Assembly: GCA_018242045.1 (NCBI GenBank)
Contig: JAFECR010000008.1
Coordinates: 1 to 43,349, forward strand
Direction: 5' to 3'
Length of the DNA: 43,349 bases
Source: Pseudomonadota bacterium
GTDB lineage: Bacteria; Pseudomonadota; Gammaproteobacteria; Berkiellales; Berkiellaceae
Of this stretch, positions 17,455 through 27,106 are shown one piece after another (position 1 is the stretch's first letter; the number at the start of each line of letters is the position of its first letter). The position numbers were made by a program, and so were the translations under genes. The notes below the pieces were generated by a model. The model was not told the origin of the DNA. It saw only the letters and a program-made list of their open reading frames with translations, and made no database searches.

Positions 17455-19821
17455 ATGACACTTCGAGGCCTGGAAGAAAAACATGAGCACGGCGCGCGGG
17501 AGATGGTGCGCGATACGCGCACGCTAGGCGAGCGCATTGCTGAAGTTTTTTCTAATCCATTATATGTCTCTATTATGCTTGCTGGTGGCGTCGGGATCTG
17601 CATCATTGTGCCAGCCATTTCTGACATTATCTGTATTTTAGGAATATTGGTTTTCCTGTACGCTTACACCCGTAAAGTGACTCTACCTTTTAAAATGCCG
17701 CAGATTTCCAAATTACCCGATTTTAATGACACCATTCCTGGAACGACCAAACCAAAGCTCGCTCAGGGAATAAGCTTTTTCGGTAATGAAAAAAATACCC
17801 AAAAAGAATTGTGGTTTTCCAATGATGATATGCGTACCCACGTTTTAATTTTTGGTTCCACCGGTAGTGGTAAAACAGAAGCATTGGTTTCTATTGCGTT
17901 TAATTCATTAGCACAAGGCAGTGGTTTTATCTATATCGACGGTAAAGGTGATAACTCATTGTATGCCAAAGTTTTTGGTATGGTGAGGCGCATGGGGCGT
18001 GATGATGACATGCTGCTTATCAACTTTATGACAGGGGCCAGAGACGTTATTGGTGCGCAAAAATCAAGGCTTTCCAATACTATGAACCCCTTTGCGAATG
18101 GTTCTTCTAGTATGTTAACCCAGTTGGTGGTCAGCTTGATGCCAGATAGTGGTGGTGGCGGTGATGGCGATATGTGGAAAGGCCGCGCTATTTCCTTTGT
18201 GGAAGCTTTAATGAAAATCTTGGTGGGTATGCGTGATGAAGGGCATATCTTGTTAGATGCTAATTTAATTAGAAATTATTTTATGTTGGAAAAGCTTGAA
18301 CAAATTGTGGTTGATAGGCGCTTTCCGATTAATGATAGGGAATCTATCCCCTTGGATGCCATGAATACGGCCTTTTTAGACCCTATCGATAATTACATTT
18401 ACAACTTGCCAGGTTATAACAAAGCGAAAAAAGGAAACCAGGCAGGAGAAGTACGAGAACAACATGGGTTTATTACCATGCAATTAGGTCGGGTATTTAG
18501 CTCACTTGCTGATACTTATGCTCATATTGTACGTACCAATCTCGCTGAAGTTGATCTTAAAGACGTGGTCCTTAATCGTCGTGTCTTGGTGGTCTTGTTA
18601 CCTGCCTTGGAAAAATCACCAGAAGAATTATCGAACTTAGGTAAAATTATTATTGCGTCGCTTAAAGCAATGATGGCGGCAGGTCTTGGTGATGAAGTAG
18701 AAGGGGACTATCGAGATGTTATTTTGCGAAAACCTACGAATTCGCCCACCCCTTATGTTTGCATTATGGACGAATACGGTTATTACGCTGTTCCTGGTTT
18801 TGCTGTGGTGCCAGCGCAAGCACGTTCTTTAGGATTCTCGGCCATTTTTGCTGGGCAAGACTTGCCAGCTTTCCAAAAAGCCTCTAAAGAAGAAGCAGCT
18901 TCTATTGGTGCTAATACCAATATTAAGATTTGTATGAAAATGGAAGATCCCACTGACACATGGGAATTTTTCAATAAAACAGCAGGTGAAACTTATGCTA
19001 CCAGCGTAAGCGGTTTCCAAGTGAATGCTGGCAGTATGACAAACAATTACTTAGACACACGCAATGCATCGATTGAAAAACGGGCTCGTATTGATTTACT
19101 GGATTTAAGAGATCAACGCGAAGGTGATGCGCATATTTTCTGGCGTTCTAAAATTATTAGAGCGCGCATGTTCTATGCCAACCCTAAACCTGCCAAGAGA
19201 ATGCAGGTTAATCAATATCTATGCGTAGAAAAGCCGGGTGATAGTACATTGCTTAATCTTGCTAAAAGAATAACGCGCTTTGCGCAAGTATTTAATGCGC
19301 CACAATTTGTGATGGAACCACCTTCCCCTAACGAAGACATCAACACGGTGGCACAAGCAACAATTTCTTATAGTAACTTAAAGCCATTTGAGCGATCGAT
19401 TGCTGCTGTGATAGCAATTTTGGAAAAAGAAGTTGAAAAACAACGTAAAGTTCGAGAAGAAATTGAAGCCGAACAATCACAAGAATTTAATAATGAAGTC
19501 CATGCATTTACGCCAGTGCATGTGCCTGATTTTGCTATCCCTATTGTTGGCGAAGAAGATTTTAAACGTTTTTCTAACCCACTTTTATTACGCGGACGTA
19601 CGCGAGAAGCCTTAATGCATATTGAACGCTTAAGTGGTCATACAGAAGCAGAAGCCACTCAAATAGCAGAAAATATCATTAACGATATTATTAAAGCCAC
19701 TTATTACCCTCCTAAAGAAGTATTACATAGGGACATAGAAGGCGTTTTGGATGCTTTAGAGCAATTGACTGAAATGTTCAATCAATATGCTCAAGGCGGT
19801 CATAGCGCTGCAGGTGATTGA
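17455..19821 (+). CDS. icmO: IcmO/DotL, type IV coupling ATPase
   Basis: A 788-residue coupling protein (783 in Legionella). It has two closely spaced transmembrane helices (about 37-72), Walker A FGSTGSGKTEA (133-143), Walker B VCIMDEYGYY (435-444) and a C-terminal alpha-helical extension (about 620-788). In Legionella that extension is the docking region for IcmS-IcmW, LvgA and DotN. DotL collects substrates and feeds them to the channel. The ribosome-binding region GGTAGGTGG precedes ATG 17455. The conserved C-terminal extension argues that the IcmSW adaptor route is used in this organism. Confidence 0.97.
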   Translation: MTLRGLEEKHEHGAREMVRDTRTLGERIAEVFSNPLYVSIMLAGGVGICIIVPAISDIICILGILVFLYAYTRKVTLPFKMPQISKLPDFNDTIPGTTKPKLAQGISFFGNEKNTQKELWFSNDDMRTHVLIFGSTGSGKTEALVSIAFNSLAQGSGFIYIDGKGDNSLYAKVFGMVRRMGRDDDMLLINFMTGARDVIGAQKSRLSNTMNPFANGSSSMLTQLVVSLMPDSGGGGDGDMWKGRAISFVEALMKILVGMRDEGHILLDANLIRNYFMLEKLEQIVVDRRFPINDRESIPLDAMNTAFLDPIDNYIYNLPGYNKAKKGNQAGEVREQHGFITMQLGRVFSSLADTYAHIVRTNLAEVDLKDVVLNRRVLVVLLPALEKSPEELSNLGKIIIASLKAMMAAGLGDEVEGDYRDVILRKPTNSPTPYVCIMDEYGYYAVPGFAVVPAQARSLGFSAIFAGQDLPAFQKASKEEAASIGANTNIKICMKMEDPTDTWEFFNKTAGETYATSVSGFQVNAGSMTNNYLDTRNASIEKRARIDLLDLRDQREGDAHIFWRSKIIRARMFYANPKPAKRMQVNQYLCVEKPGDSTLLNLAKRITRFAQVFNAPQFVMEPPSPNEDINTVAQATISYSNLKPFERSIAAVIAILEKEVEKQRKVREEIEAEQSQEFNNEVHAFTPVHVPDFAIPIVGEEDFKRFSNPLLLRGRTREALMHIERLSGHTEAEATQIAENIINDIIKATYYPPKEVLHRDIEGVLDALEQLTEMFNQYAQGGHSAAGD

Positions 19822-19990
19822 AACTTCTTCATGAACACTTAGTCTAATTAATTGAAAGGATTTACTCCTCGTCATTGCAAACCATGTATCCGTATGAGTT
19901 TTATTTTTGCTGTGACGAAGATAAAAAGCGTATATACATTTAAGACTGAAGTAATTGATAAATCTTGACGTGACCAATCAGCAAAGATGA

Positions 19991-20019
19991 TTAACAGAAG
20001 TTAGTTGCTCATATATAAT
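19991..20019 (+). promoter_or_regulatory. Strong sigma-70 promoter for the coiled-coil gene pair
   Basis: TTAACA (19991-19996), a 17-base spacer and a perfect TATAAT (20014-20019) lie just upstream of the 20048 gene, giving a short leader that includes AGAGGT as ribosome-binding site. This separates the accessory genes transcriptionally from icmS-P-O. The rest of 19822-20047 shows no convincing gene. Confidence 0.7.
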
Positions 20020-20047
20020 GTTTTAAAGGTTATGTAAGAGGTAAACG

Positions 20048-20488
20048 ATGACCAATTCTGCATTCGATAACATAAAAGATATTAAAAAGATGATGCAAGA
20101 ATTTCAGGATAAAAGAGTTCAAGTGTTTATCAAAGATGATGCTTCGCAAGGTTTAGTAAGCGCGTTGACAGCACTTAGAAAACAGTTACTTGATAAGCTG
20201 CAAGAGCAGCAAATTCAAGCAAGGATAGAAATAGAGAAGGCAGAGATAAAAAAAATAAACTTGATTAAACGACTTGTGATGTTAGAAAAAGTAAAAGATG
20301 TCAAAGCACAAGATGACATTATCAAAGAGTTGGAAGAATATAGTCGTATTCGACGTTACAGAGATGCACAGTTAGCGAAAATTAATAAAGAAATTCAAGA
20401 TTTAAATTTAACAAAAGAACAATTTCAAAAAAAGATGAAATCGAATTCAGAAAAAAATAGCACGGATGCACTTTATCATCATATCTAG
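20048..20488 (+). CDS. Small coiled-coil protein of unknown function
   Basis: The product is 146 residues, Lys/Glu/Gln-rich and predicted almost entirely helical with coiled-coil heptads (about 40-135). It has no signal peptide, membrane helix or recognised domain. It has its own strong promoter and a good ribosome-binding site, and is followed after 31 bp by the 1,869-residue coiled-coil gene, so the two are probably co-transcribed and may interact. Candidates are a chaperone or partner of the large protein, or a small effector; neither can be decided from sequence. Confidence 0.75.
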   Translation: MTNSAFDNIKDIKKMMQEFQDKRVQVFIKDDASQGLVSALTALRKQLLDKLQEQQIQARIEIEKAEIKKINLIKRLVMLEKVKDVKAQDDIIKELEEYSRIRRYRDAQLAKINKEIQDLNLTKEQFQKKMKSNSEKNSTDALYHHI

Positions 20489-20519
20489 CAACATGAAGTC
20501 ATGATGCTAGGGAGGTATA

Positions 20520-23500
20520 ATGAGCAATAAAGGTCCAGATTCACCTGAAGATAAAGGCAAAAAAGAGCCAGGTGTATTTAAACAAGTTACCAATACGGTA
20601 ACAAACGCTGTAACAGGTGGAATGAAAGCCCTCGGTGAAGCAAATAAACCTAAAGAACAAACAGAATTTGATCCGAGCAACTTAGAATCTTCAAATCCAG
20701 AACCTCAACCTAAAAAATCTAAGATTGGTCGGCGTCTTGCTAACGAACAACGTGTACCAGTGTTGCCACAGGTAAATGTAGAAGATGAATATAAGGCGTT
20801 TATAAAAAGAATAGAGTCGCTTGCAGCTAGCAATGATTCACAAAAGGATGGTTTGCAGAAACTAAAACAAGAAGTTCAAGACCAACATGAAGCCTTAAAA
20901 GCCATCTCTAGTGATAAGAAGAGTAACAAAGAAAAAGATTCAAAAGAGCGCTATGCTGAATTTAGAAAATTTATCACACAAAAGAGAAAAGAGCTTGAAA
21001 AAATTGAACAAATTATTGTTCAAGAAACAAAAGCAAAAGAAAGTCAAAAAGATGCTCAATTGGCAAAAGATAAAGCAAGTGAAAAAGAAGATAAAGATAA
21101 AATTGTTTTCATTCAGCAACAGCAGCTTCAAGCAAAGCAACAAACAGAACAATTGAATCAGGACAATAAACCTATCACTGAAAGCGTAAAAGATACCTAC
21201 CAAGAGCCAGCTGAGTTTATGTTGGCTCGTAAAGGTAAAATTGAAGAAGATATTACAATACTTCAAAAAGGCCGTACTAATTTAGGTGAAGAATTACAAG
21301 CAATAGAGAAAAAACTCAATAGTGTTAAAACGCAGTTAAAAACAGTAACTGATAAAATAGACGAAAATCAAACACAAGAAACGGCTGCAAAACAAGGGTT
21401 GGCGAAAGCAACCCAAGATCATTTAAATGCATCAGATAAGGTTAAAGACGAACAATCAAAAATTAGCCAATTGCAAAAGGATATAGAAAGCAAGGAGAAT
21501 GTCATTAAGGCTAAAGCAAAAGAATTGTCTCACTTAACAGAACAATTAAAAGAAGTACAAGCCAAGCAGGTTCCTGATGGTCCCGATAAAGCGGAACATG
21601 AGAAAGAAAAACAAACGGAAGTTGATAGGTTAAAGAAAGAAATTGAAGTCAGGACAAAAGAAAAAGAGGAGCTCGGCTTTGATTTAGAAAAATCCCAATT
21701 AGCGCTTAAGCAAGCTAACGAAAAGATTAAGCCTTTGGTAGCTGAGGAGCATCGTCACAAGGAAGAAATAAAGAAGCATGAAGAGCAACTTAAAAAACTT
21801 CAGGATGAAGCGACAACGCTAAAAGAGGAACAACGTAAATTGACTTTAGAGGAACAATTAGTTGGAACCGAGCTTAGCACTAAACAATTAGAAATAAGCA
21901 AAGTTAACAGCAAAATCCAAGATTTAACCTCTTTAAAAGATTCGTATGTTACATTAGAACAGTTATATAAGGATGAAAAAAAATTAGAAGAAAACATTCC
22001 AATCTTGGAAGAAGAAGCAAAAATACAACAAGAAATTGTTAAAAAGCAGCAGGCAGAGATTGACAAGATAGAGAGTAAAATTAAAAATCTTGATAAGAAT
22101 GTTATCATCAAAAGGCAAAGTGAATTAAAAGTTTTAGAAGATAATGATGAAAAAATTGATAAAGCACTTCGTGAAGTAGAAGATCATATTCGAGATTCAA
22201 AGTTAAAGGCGGATAGCAATAGAAAACCAGCTACAGATAGGGTTAATGAGGTAGAAGTAGCAGAAAGAGAAAAAGCGGCTTATGCAGAACTTAAAGCAGC
22301 AAAAGAACAACTAGAAAAAGATCAAGAGGCTTACGAAAATTTTAATAAATACACAGAGAATAAAAAAGATAAAGATGCAATATCTAAGGGTAAAGATAAG
22401 GCAGATAAATTACTTGATGCATCGCAAAAGAGAGTCGATGATGCAAATAGAGTACTTTTTGAGGTTCAATTAGATAAAAAAGATCTTCTTGTTGCACAGA
22501 AAACTCAAAATGCGGGGCTTATTGATACTAAGCGGGGAATTTTATTTAATGCAAATGAAGCAAGGACTAAACTTCAAGAAGATCAAAGTAAAATTAGTGA
22601 TGAATTGAAACAATCACAAACTAAATTGAAACAAACGACCGAAGCTTTAGATAATGCAAGAAATGCTTTAAGTGCTAATCAAGATGAAGCTCAGAAGATT
22701 AGAGAAAAAATTGCGCTTTCAGATCCTGAAAGCATTGCTAAATTAGAGGAAAATTTGGCGTTAAGCACTGCAAATGAATTAGGCGATAAGGGTAAAAAAT
22801 CGTTAGAGCAAGAAAATGTAGCGGAGAAACGCGCAAAGCTAACGGGCGATATAGAAGCTTTAAAGCTTCAACGTGAAGCGCAAGTAGCAAAAATTGCAAG
22901 TTTATCCAAGCAAAAAGAAACAGCGTCACCTTCTCAGCAGCAAGATTTAGATAAAGAAATTGAAGATGCTACAAAAAAAGCAGATAAGTTACAACAAGAT
23001 ATAGCCAAAAAAGAAGAAGAACTTAAAAAAACACAAGCGCAAAGCCAGAAAAAAGAAGAACAAAAACCTAAACCGGATGAAAAACCTAAAACAGAACCGC
23101 CTAAATTATCGGCGATGAGACCTAAGGATTCTTACGACAGATATGTTAAAACCACTCCTAAAGCAGGAGATACCACTAAATCGTTTGCAGATAATGCACC
23201 CGACATGGCAAATAAGGATGGCCCTGAACTTTTTGGCGCATGGTTAGCATGGCTTTTCATGATGCTTTTTGCTTTGTTTGGAGAACTTGGCTTTAAAGCA
23301 GCAAGAGATAAAGCCGAAAAAGATTTGAATAATATGGAGCCCATGTTAAGAAATATGGGTAAATTGGTAGACAAGAAAAAAGCGTTAGAAGATAAGATAG
23401 AAAAATACAAGCAAAAACACCCTGAACCTCGAAATTCTGTTGAGGAAGCCAAACTTGCCAAAATGCAAAAAAAATTAGACGGATATATTGAAGGTTTAAA

Positions 23501-26129
23501 AACACATGAAAAGAATCTGCAGAGAATTGTTCAATCTAAAGGTAAGCGAAATACCGATAATATTGACGAAGCACAAAAGAAAGTAGATGCTGCAAAAGCG
23601 GTGAAAGAACAGGCTGAAAAAGATGCATTAAATGCTAAAGAAAGAATTGAAAAACAAGAGCTAAAACTTGAAGAAAATGAAAAGGCACAAGAACAAACTA
23701 AAGAAGAAATTGAAACATTAGAAGCAGACTTATTAGAAGCAAAAAAAGAACTTAAACAGGCAGAGCAAGCATCGCGTGAATATGCGCCTAAGATTCAAGA
23801 AAAGAATGATGCGGCCCGAAACGCTGAAATAGCCTTAATGCAAAACAAGGATCCAGCTAAACAAGAAGAACTAGAAAAGAACGTTATAGCGGCACGTGAT
23901 GATGAATGGAATACACGCCTTCAAGATCCTAAATATCTTAAAGATAGAGAAATTCACGAATTACAAGTTCGCAAAGATAACGCAGAACACAATATCAAAG
24001 TGTTAGAAGCAAAACATGAAAAAATATTGGATAAAATAGCACAAGCCCAAGAAGATGAAGTAGTCGCAAAAAAACAAGTTGAAGAGGCACAAAAGCCATT
24101 TGACGAAGCAATGGAAGATTTAGAAAAAGCTAAAGCAAAGCAAGATAAGTTGCTTGCGCAAGAACAAAGAATCGGTCTTGGGTTAAAATCGCAAACAGCC
24201 ACGCTTAATCTTACCTCACCGCCTGAAGGGGAGATCACCCCTGATGCTAATAAAGATAAGGATAAAGACAAGGACAAAAATGAAAATCTAGATATTGATT
24301 CAGTGGAACTCACACCTCAAGCTGAGCTTGAACAAATTAGCAAAGATTTAGTAGCAACAGAACAATTAACTGCTCAATTGAGTGAAAGTGCCAGTACCCT
24401 TGATAACAAAGATGCAATACTAAATGATATTAACAACTTAAATAATGAGGTTAAAAAACAAACAGAAAAACTTCGTGGCATATCAAAGGATAAATTGACC
24501 GCCAATGATGAAGAAGCTAAGAAAGAGTTTGCTTCTGTAAAAGCCTTTGTGACCAAGAAAAATAATGCGCTTTTGAAAATTGAAGAAGCTATTGTGCAAG
24601 AAGAAATTAAGAAAGAGGTTGAAAAGCAAAATGCTTTAGATAAAACCGATGATAAAACCAAGGAAGATGAAAAGCAACAAAATATAATTGCGCAACAACA
24701 GTTGCAACAAGAGCAACGAGCACAGTTAGTGCAAGAACGCCCCCTTACAGAAGAGGATGCGAAGAAAGAAGAGAAAGAGAAAAAGGAAAAAAGCCTTAAA
24801 ATAAAATCAAAGCATGTTAAAAACAGGTTGGCTCAACTTAAAGCAGGCACTAAAGTACGTGCAAGACGTGAAGCTGCATATAGCCTTCTTTTGAAAGATC
24901 CTGAATCGAGAAAAACGCTGAATTTTATGATGATTGGTTTGGAAAGGAAAGCTAAACGCGAACTTAAGGCACAAAGAGATTACACCAGATTAGATCAGTT
25001 GGTTAATCAACAACAAGCTACAATGGCAATGCAAGATAAAATTGATGCGGAGCTTAAAGTTGCAAAAGAGAAAGGTAATAAAGAAGATGTCGAAAAATTA
25101 GAAAAAGAGAAAGACGCAGCAGCGAAATATATAGCACAATCTGAAAGAGTTTCTTTAAAGCTAGAACACGAAATTGCAGTGAATGATCAAGAGATGAAGA
25201 AGATTTTGCAAGATGAAGGTCGTTTTGATGAAAAACTCTTTAAGGAAGCAGAACATTCGGTGGCTGTGAATGATGAAGATGTAAAACAACGTTTAATTGT
25301 CGATAAAAGATTTGATCAAGCCATGTTTGATGAAGCGCAAAAAGCGCAAAAGCCAATAACCCTAGATGAAAAACCACCAGAAGTACCATTATCACCAAAC
25401 CCAGAAAATACTGAGCAAACGGTAGTTGTTAACGTAACACCATCTCCAGAGCTAAAACCGGTACCTGGGACGGCTGAAGACGAAGCTATGCAAGCCACAC
25501 TCAAGGCAGAGGAAACTCAAAAAGACAAAGTTAAAGCTGAAGAAGAGGCGCTTGAAAGTGAAGAAGAAAATCAAACGAATCAAATAGCAGCAAATGTTGG
25601 CGATCCTAATATTGCAGTTCAGATAAAAAATGCAGAGGAAGCACAGAAATTTGAACAGCAAAAGCTGGACGCTAAAGATAAAAAAGCAGAAAATACTGAG
25701 AAACTTGAAATTTCTCCGCAAGAGCAAGAACTTGAACCAGAACCGGAGCAATTATCAGCATCTGATACAGTACAAACAAATAGTTATGACTCTATGGATG
25801 ATTTGTTTAATACATTGAGATCTACTCAAGAAGAGGTAAACGAGGAAACTAATAAAGTTAAAGAACAGGCAAACGAAGGCGTTTCTGGTCAGATTAATGG
25901 TGAGGATGTTGGGGCTAGTGCTTTAAATGTTGGTAGTTCACAAAAATCTTACCTTACTAGTTATACACCAGTCCCTGCCTATACAAAAACAGATTATACC
26001 CAAACAACACGGCCTAGATCAGCTTCTACCCCTCAATTTAATGCAAGCACTTCTATGCAAGCTTCCCAAGATAATGATGTAGATAATCCCGAAAAAACAG
26101 AATCTCGAAAAAGAAAACTTTCTCAATGA
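20520..26129 (+). CDS. Giant coiled-coil protein with central hydrophobic segment (effector-like)
   Basis: The product has 1,869 residues. After a short N terminus (residues 1-80) come two long Lys/Glu/Gln coiled-coil arms (about 90-860 and 930-1250) separated by a hydrophobic segment at about 904-925 (LFGAWLAWLFMMLFALFGEL). There is a DK-rich spacer (about 1245-1255), then further helical regions, a 29-residue tandem repeat (1549-1606), an acidic Pro/Glu region (about 1620-1760) and a Ser/Thr-rich tail ending ESRKRKLSQ. No enzymatic domain is recognised. A block near residues 97-200 recurs near 1283-1395, indicating internal duplication. Size, coiled coils and position between dotL and icmV/dotA suggest a Dot/Icm substrate or a structural tether, by analogy with large coiled-coil Legionella effectors. 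The ribosome-binding site GGGAGGT is strong. Confidence 0.85.
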   Translation: MSNKGPDSPEDKGKKEPGVFKQVTNTVTNAVTGGMKALGEANKPKEQTEFDPSNLESSNPEPQPKKSKIGRRLANEQRVPVLPQVNVEDEYKAFIKRIESLAASNDSQKDGLQKLKQEVQDQHEALKAISSDKKSNKEKDSKERYAEFRKFITQKRKELEKIEQIIVQETKAKESQKDAQLAKDKASEKEDKDKIVFIQQQQLQAKQQTEQLNQDNKPITESVKDTYQEPAEFMLARKGKIEEDITILQKGRTNLGEELQAIEKKLNSVKTQLKTVTDKIDENQTQETAAKQGLAKATQDHLNASDKVKDEQSKISQLQKDIESKENVIKAKAKELSHLTEQLKEVQAKQVPDGPDKAEHEKEKQTEVDRLKKEIEVRTKEKEELGFDLEKSQLALKQANEKIKPLVAEEHRHKEEIKKHEEQLKKLQDEATTLKEEQRKLTLEEQLVGTELSTKQLEISKVNSKIQDLTSLKDSYVTLEQLYKDEKKLEENIPILEEEAKIQQEIVKKQQAEIDKIESKIKNLDKNVIIKRQSELKVLEDNDEKIDKALREVEDHIRDSKLKADSNRKPATDRVNEVEVAEREKAAYAELKAAKEQLEKDQEAYENFNKYTENKKDKDAISKGKDKADKLLDASQKRVDDANRVLFEVQLDKKDLLVAQKTQNAGLIDTKRGILFNANEARTKLQEDQSKISDELKQSQTKLKQTTEALDNARNALSANQDEAQKIREKIALSDPESIAKLEENLALSTANELGDKGKKSLEQENVAEKRAKLTGDIEALKLQREAQVAKIASLSKQKETASPSQQQDLDKEIEDATKKADKLQQDIAKKEEELKKTQAQSQKKEEQKPKPDEKPKTEPPKLSAMRPKDSYDRYVKTTPKAGDTTKSFADNAPDMANKDGPELFGAWLAWLFMMLFALFGELGFKAARDKAEKDLNNMEPMLRNMGKLVDKKKALEDKIEKYKQKHPEPRNSVEEAKLAKMQKKLDGYIEGLKTHEKNLQRIVQSKGKRNTDNIDEAQKKVDAAKAVKEQAEKDALNAKERIEKQELKLEENEKAQEQTKEEIETLEADLLEAKKELKQAEQASREYAPKIQEKNDAARNAEIALMQNKDPAKQEELEKNVIAARDDEWNTRLQDPKYLKDREIHELQVRKDNAEHNIKVLEAKHEKILDKIAQAQEDEVVAKKQVEEAQKPFDEAMEDLEKAKAKQDKLLAQEQRIGLGLKSQTATLNLTSPPEGEITPDANKDKDKDKDKNENLDIDSVELTPQAELEQISKDLVATEQLTAQLSESASTLDNKDAILNDINNLNNEVKKQTEKLRGISKDKLTANDEEAKKEFASVKAFVTKKNNALLKIEEAIVQEEIKKEVEKQNALDKTDDKTKEDEKQQNIIAQQQLQQEQRAQLVQERPLTEEDAKKEEKEKKEKSLKIKSKHVKNRLAQLKAGTKVRARREAAYSLLLKDPESRKTLNFMMIGLERKAKRELKAQRDYTRLDQLVNQQQATMAMQDKIDAELKVAKEKGNKEDVEKLEKEKDAAAKYIAQSERVSLKLEHEIAVNDQEMKKILQDEGRFDEKLFKEAEHSVAVNDEDVKQRLIVDKRFDQAMFDEAQKAQKPITLDEKPPEVPLSPNPENTEQTVVVNVTPSPELKPVPGTAEDEAMQATLKAEETQKDKVKAEEEALESEEENQTNQIAANVGDPNIAVQIKNAEEAQKFEQQKLDAKDKKAENTEKLEISPQEQELEPEPEQLSASDTVQTNSYDSMDDLFNTLRSTQEEVNEETNKVKEQANEGVSGQINGEDVGASALNVGSSQKSYLTSYTPVPAYTKTDYTQTTRPRSASTPQFNASTSMQASQDNDVDNPEKTESRKRKLSQ
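25164..25337 (+). repeat. Two-unit 87-bp tandem repeat inside the giant coiled-coil gene
   Basis: Unit 1 (25164-25250) and unit 2 (25251-25337) each encode 29 residues with the shared pattern EHxxAVNDxxxKxxLxxxxRFDxxxFxEA. The divergence shows an old duplication. Function unknown. Confidence 0.8.
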
Positions 26130-26174
26130 ATATGCACGTATTCTCCCCACTAATCTGGTTACTATCTAACTAAC

Positions 26175-26204
26175 TTGACAGTCTACACCTTCTTATGGTT
26201 TAAT
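26175..26204 (+). promoter_or_regulatory. Sigma-70-like promoter upstream of the 264-residue gene
   Basis: A perfect TTGACA (26175-26180) is followed after 18 bases by TTTAAT (26199-26204). The leader of about 40 bases then carries GGGAGGT before the ATG at 26252. Confidence 0.5.
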
Positions 26205-26251
26205 GCTCGCAACCAAAGTTTTTTTAATTTAGTACCTTATGGGAGGTTGTA

Positions 26252-27046
26252 ATGGCATTAGGACCTAATTTACCAGTGTTGAACGCCTTTGAAAAAAAGC
26301 AAAATGAAGAAGCGTTTAATAAAAAGCAAAACGATGAAGAAAAACGCTTAAAAAAGATTGTAAAAAAGCGGATGGAACAGCGTCGTTCAGTTTGTTTCGA
26401 TAATGGTGAACCTGAAACCCATGATGAAGGCAGTATTGCTGGAAAAATTAGGCGTTTAGGTGATTTAAACCCTGAAACCTTAGTGGGTGAAACATTAGCA
26501 ACTTTGATTATACACTTGTTTGAAAGCTTGTTTGCAACACAATTTTTCATTCAGCAACGAGAATTTAGTGATGCTAAACAACTCGATAGGGCCAAAGAAG
26601 CAAGAATTGCAAGTGGTCAAGCTCAGGATGATGGTATTCGTTTAGCTTATGAGCCATTGCGCGATCCAAATGATGGCTTTAAAACATTACTTACTGATGC
26701 AAAGGGTGCACTTGTTTATCCTGCCGTTTATCCCATGACAAATGGACAAGTTGATTATACACGCACCCCTAATACGGATGGTACAGCGTCACGTTTTGCT
26801 ATTCGTGCGAACGGATTTGTTCCAGTGGAAGACTTCCAAGAAGCCTATACAATCCAATTTTTAAAGTTCCAAAAGGATATGGCTGGTGACGGTGACTTTA
26901 CGCCCTCTCAAAAGGCTATGCTTAATATGTTTGCTCAAGAAGGTGGCAAAAGAGCTCAGAAGAACGCAAGCAAAGATGCTCAAGATGCATTCTTTGCAAA
27001 TAATAGACCTGCTGTTCCTACACCGACCCCAAGACCTGGGAAATAA
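26252..27046 (+). CDS. Conserved-looking protein of unknown function (264 aa)
   Basis: I do not recognise this protein. It starts with a Lys/Glu-rich helix (residues 10-45), then a helix with hydrophobic face (LVGETLATLIIHLFESLFATQFFI, about 75-98), a central mixed region with Gly/Asp and Tyr-Pro turns (RLAYEPLRDP, VYPAVYPMTNGQVDYTRTPNTDGTASRF) and a Pro/Thr-rich C terminus. There is no signal peptide and no clear transmembrane helix. It has its own promoter, a strong ribosome-binding site and a strong terminator 15 bp downstream, so it is probably monocistronic. Its location among Dot/Icm genes makes an effector or accessory role possible, but nothing in the sequence proves it. Confidence 0.75.
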   Translation: MALGPNLPVLNAFEKKQNEEAFNKKQNDEEKRLKKIVKKRMEQRRSVCFDNGEPETHDEGSIAGKIRRLGDLNPETLVGETLATLIIHLFESLFATQFFIQQREFSDAKQLDRAKEARIASGQAQDDGIRLAYEPLRDPNDGFKTLLTDAKGALVYPAVYPMTNGQVDYTRTPNTDGTASRFAIRANGFVPVEDFQEAYTIQFLKFQKDMAGDGDFTPSQKAMLNMFAQEGGKRAQKNASKDAQDAFFANNRPAVPTPTPRPGK

Positions 27047-27060
27047 ATTTAAATATATGC

Positions 27061-27088
27061 AAAAAAGCCGCTTTAAAGCGGCTTTTTT
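27061..27088. terminator. Bidirectional rho-independent terminator
   Basis: A perfect 28-bp palindrome, AAAAAAGCCGCTTT followed by its reverse complement. It forms a GC-rich stem with A-tract before and T-tract after on either strand. It sits between convergent genes ending at 27046 (plus) and 27107 (minus) and should terminate both. Confidence 0.92.
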
Positions 27089-27106
27089 GTTTGTGGTGTA
27101 AAAAGG

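Noticed and set aside
19891..19950. 19-codon open frame between icmO and the coiled-coil pair
   Set aside because: No ribosome-binding site and too short to support; it lies upstream of the mapped promoter motif.
20940..21266. Minus-strand Phe/Leu-rich open frames under the coiled-coil gene (also near 21800, 23954, 24374 and 39201)
   Set aside because: These are complements of Lys/Glu-rich codons giving artificial hydrophobic proteins; no start signals.
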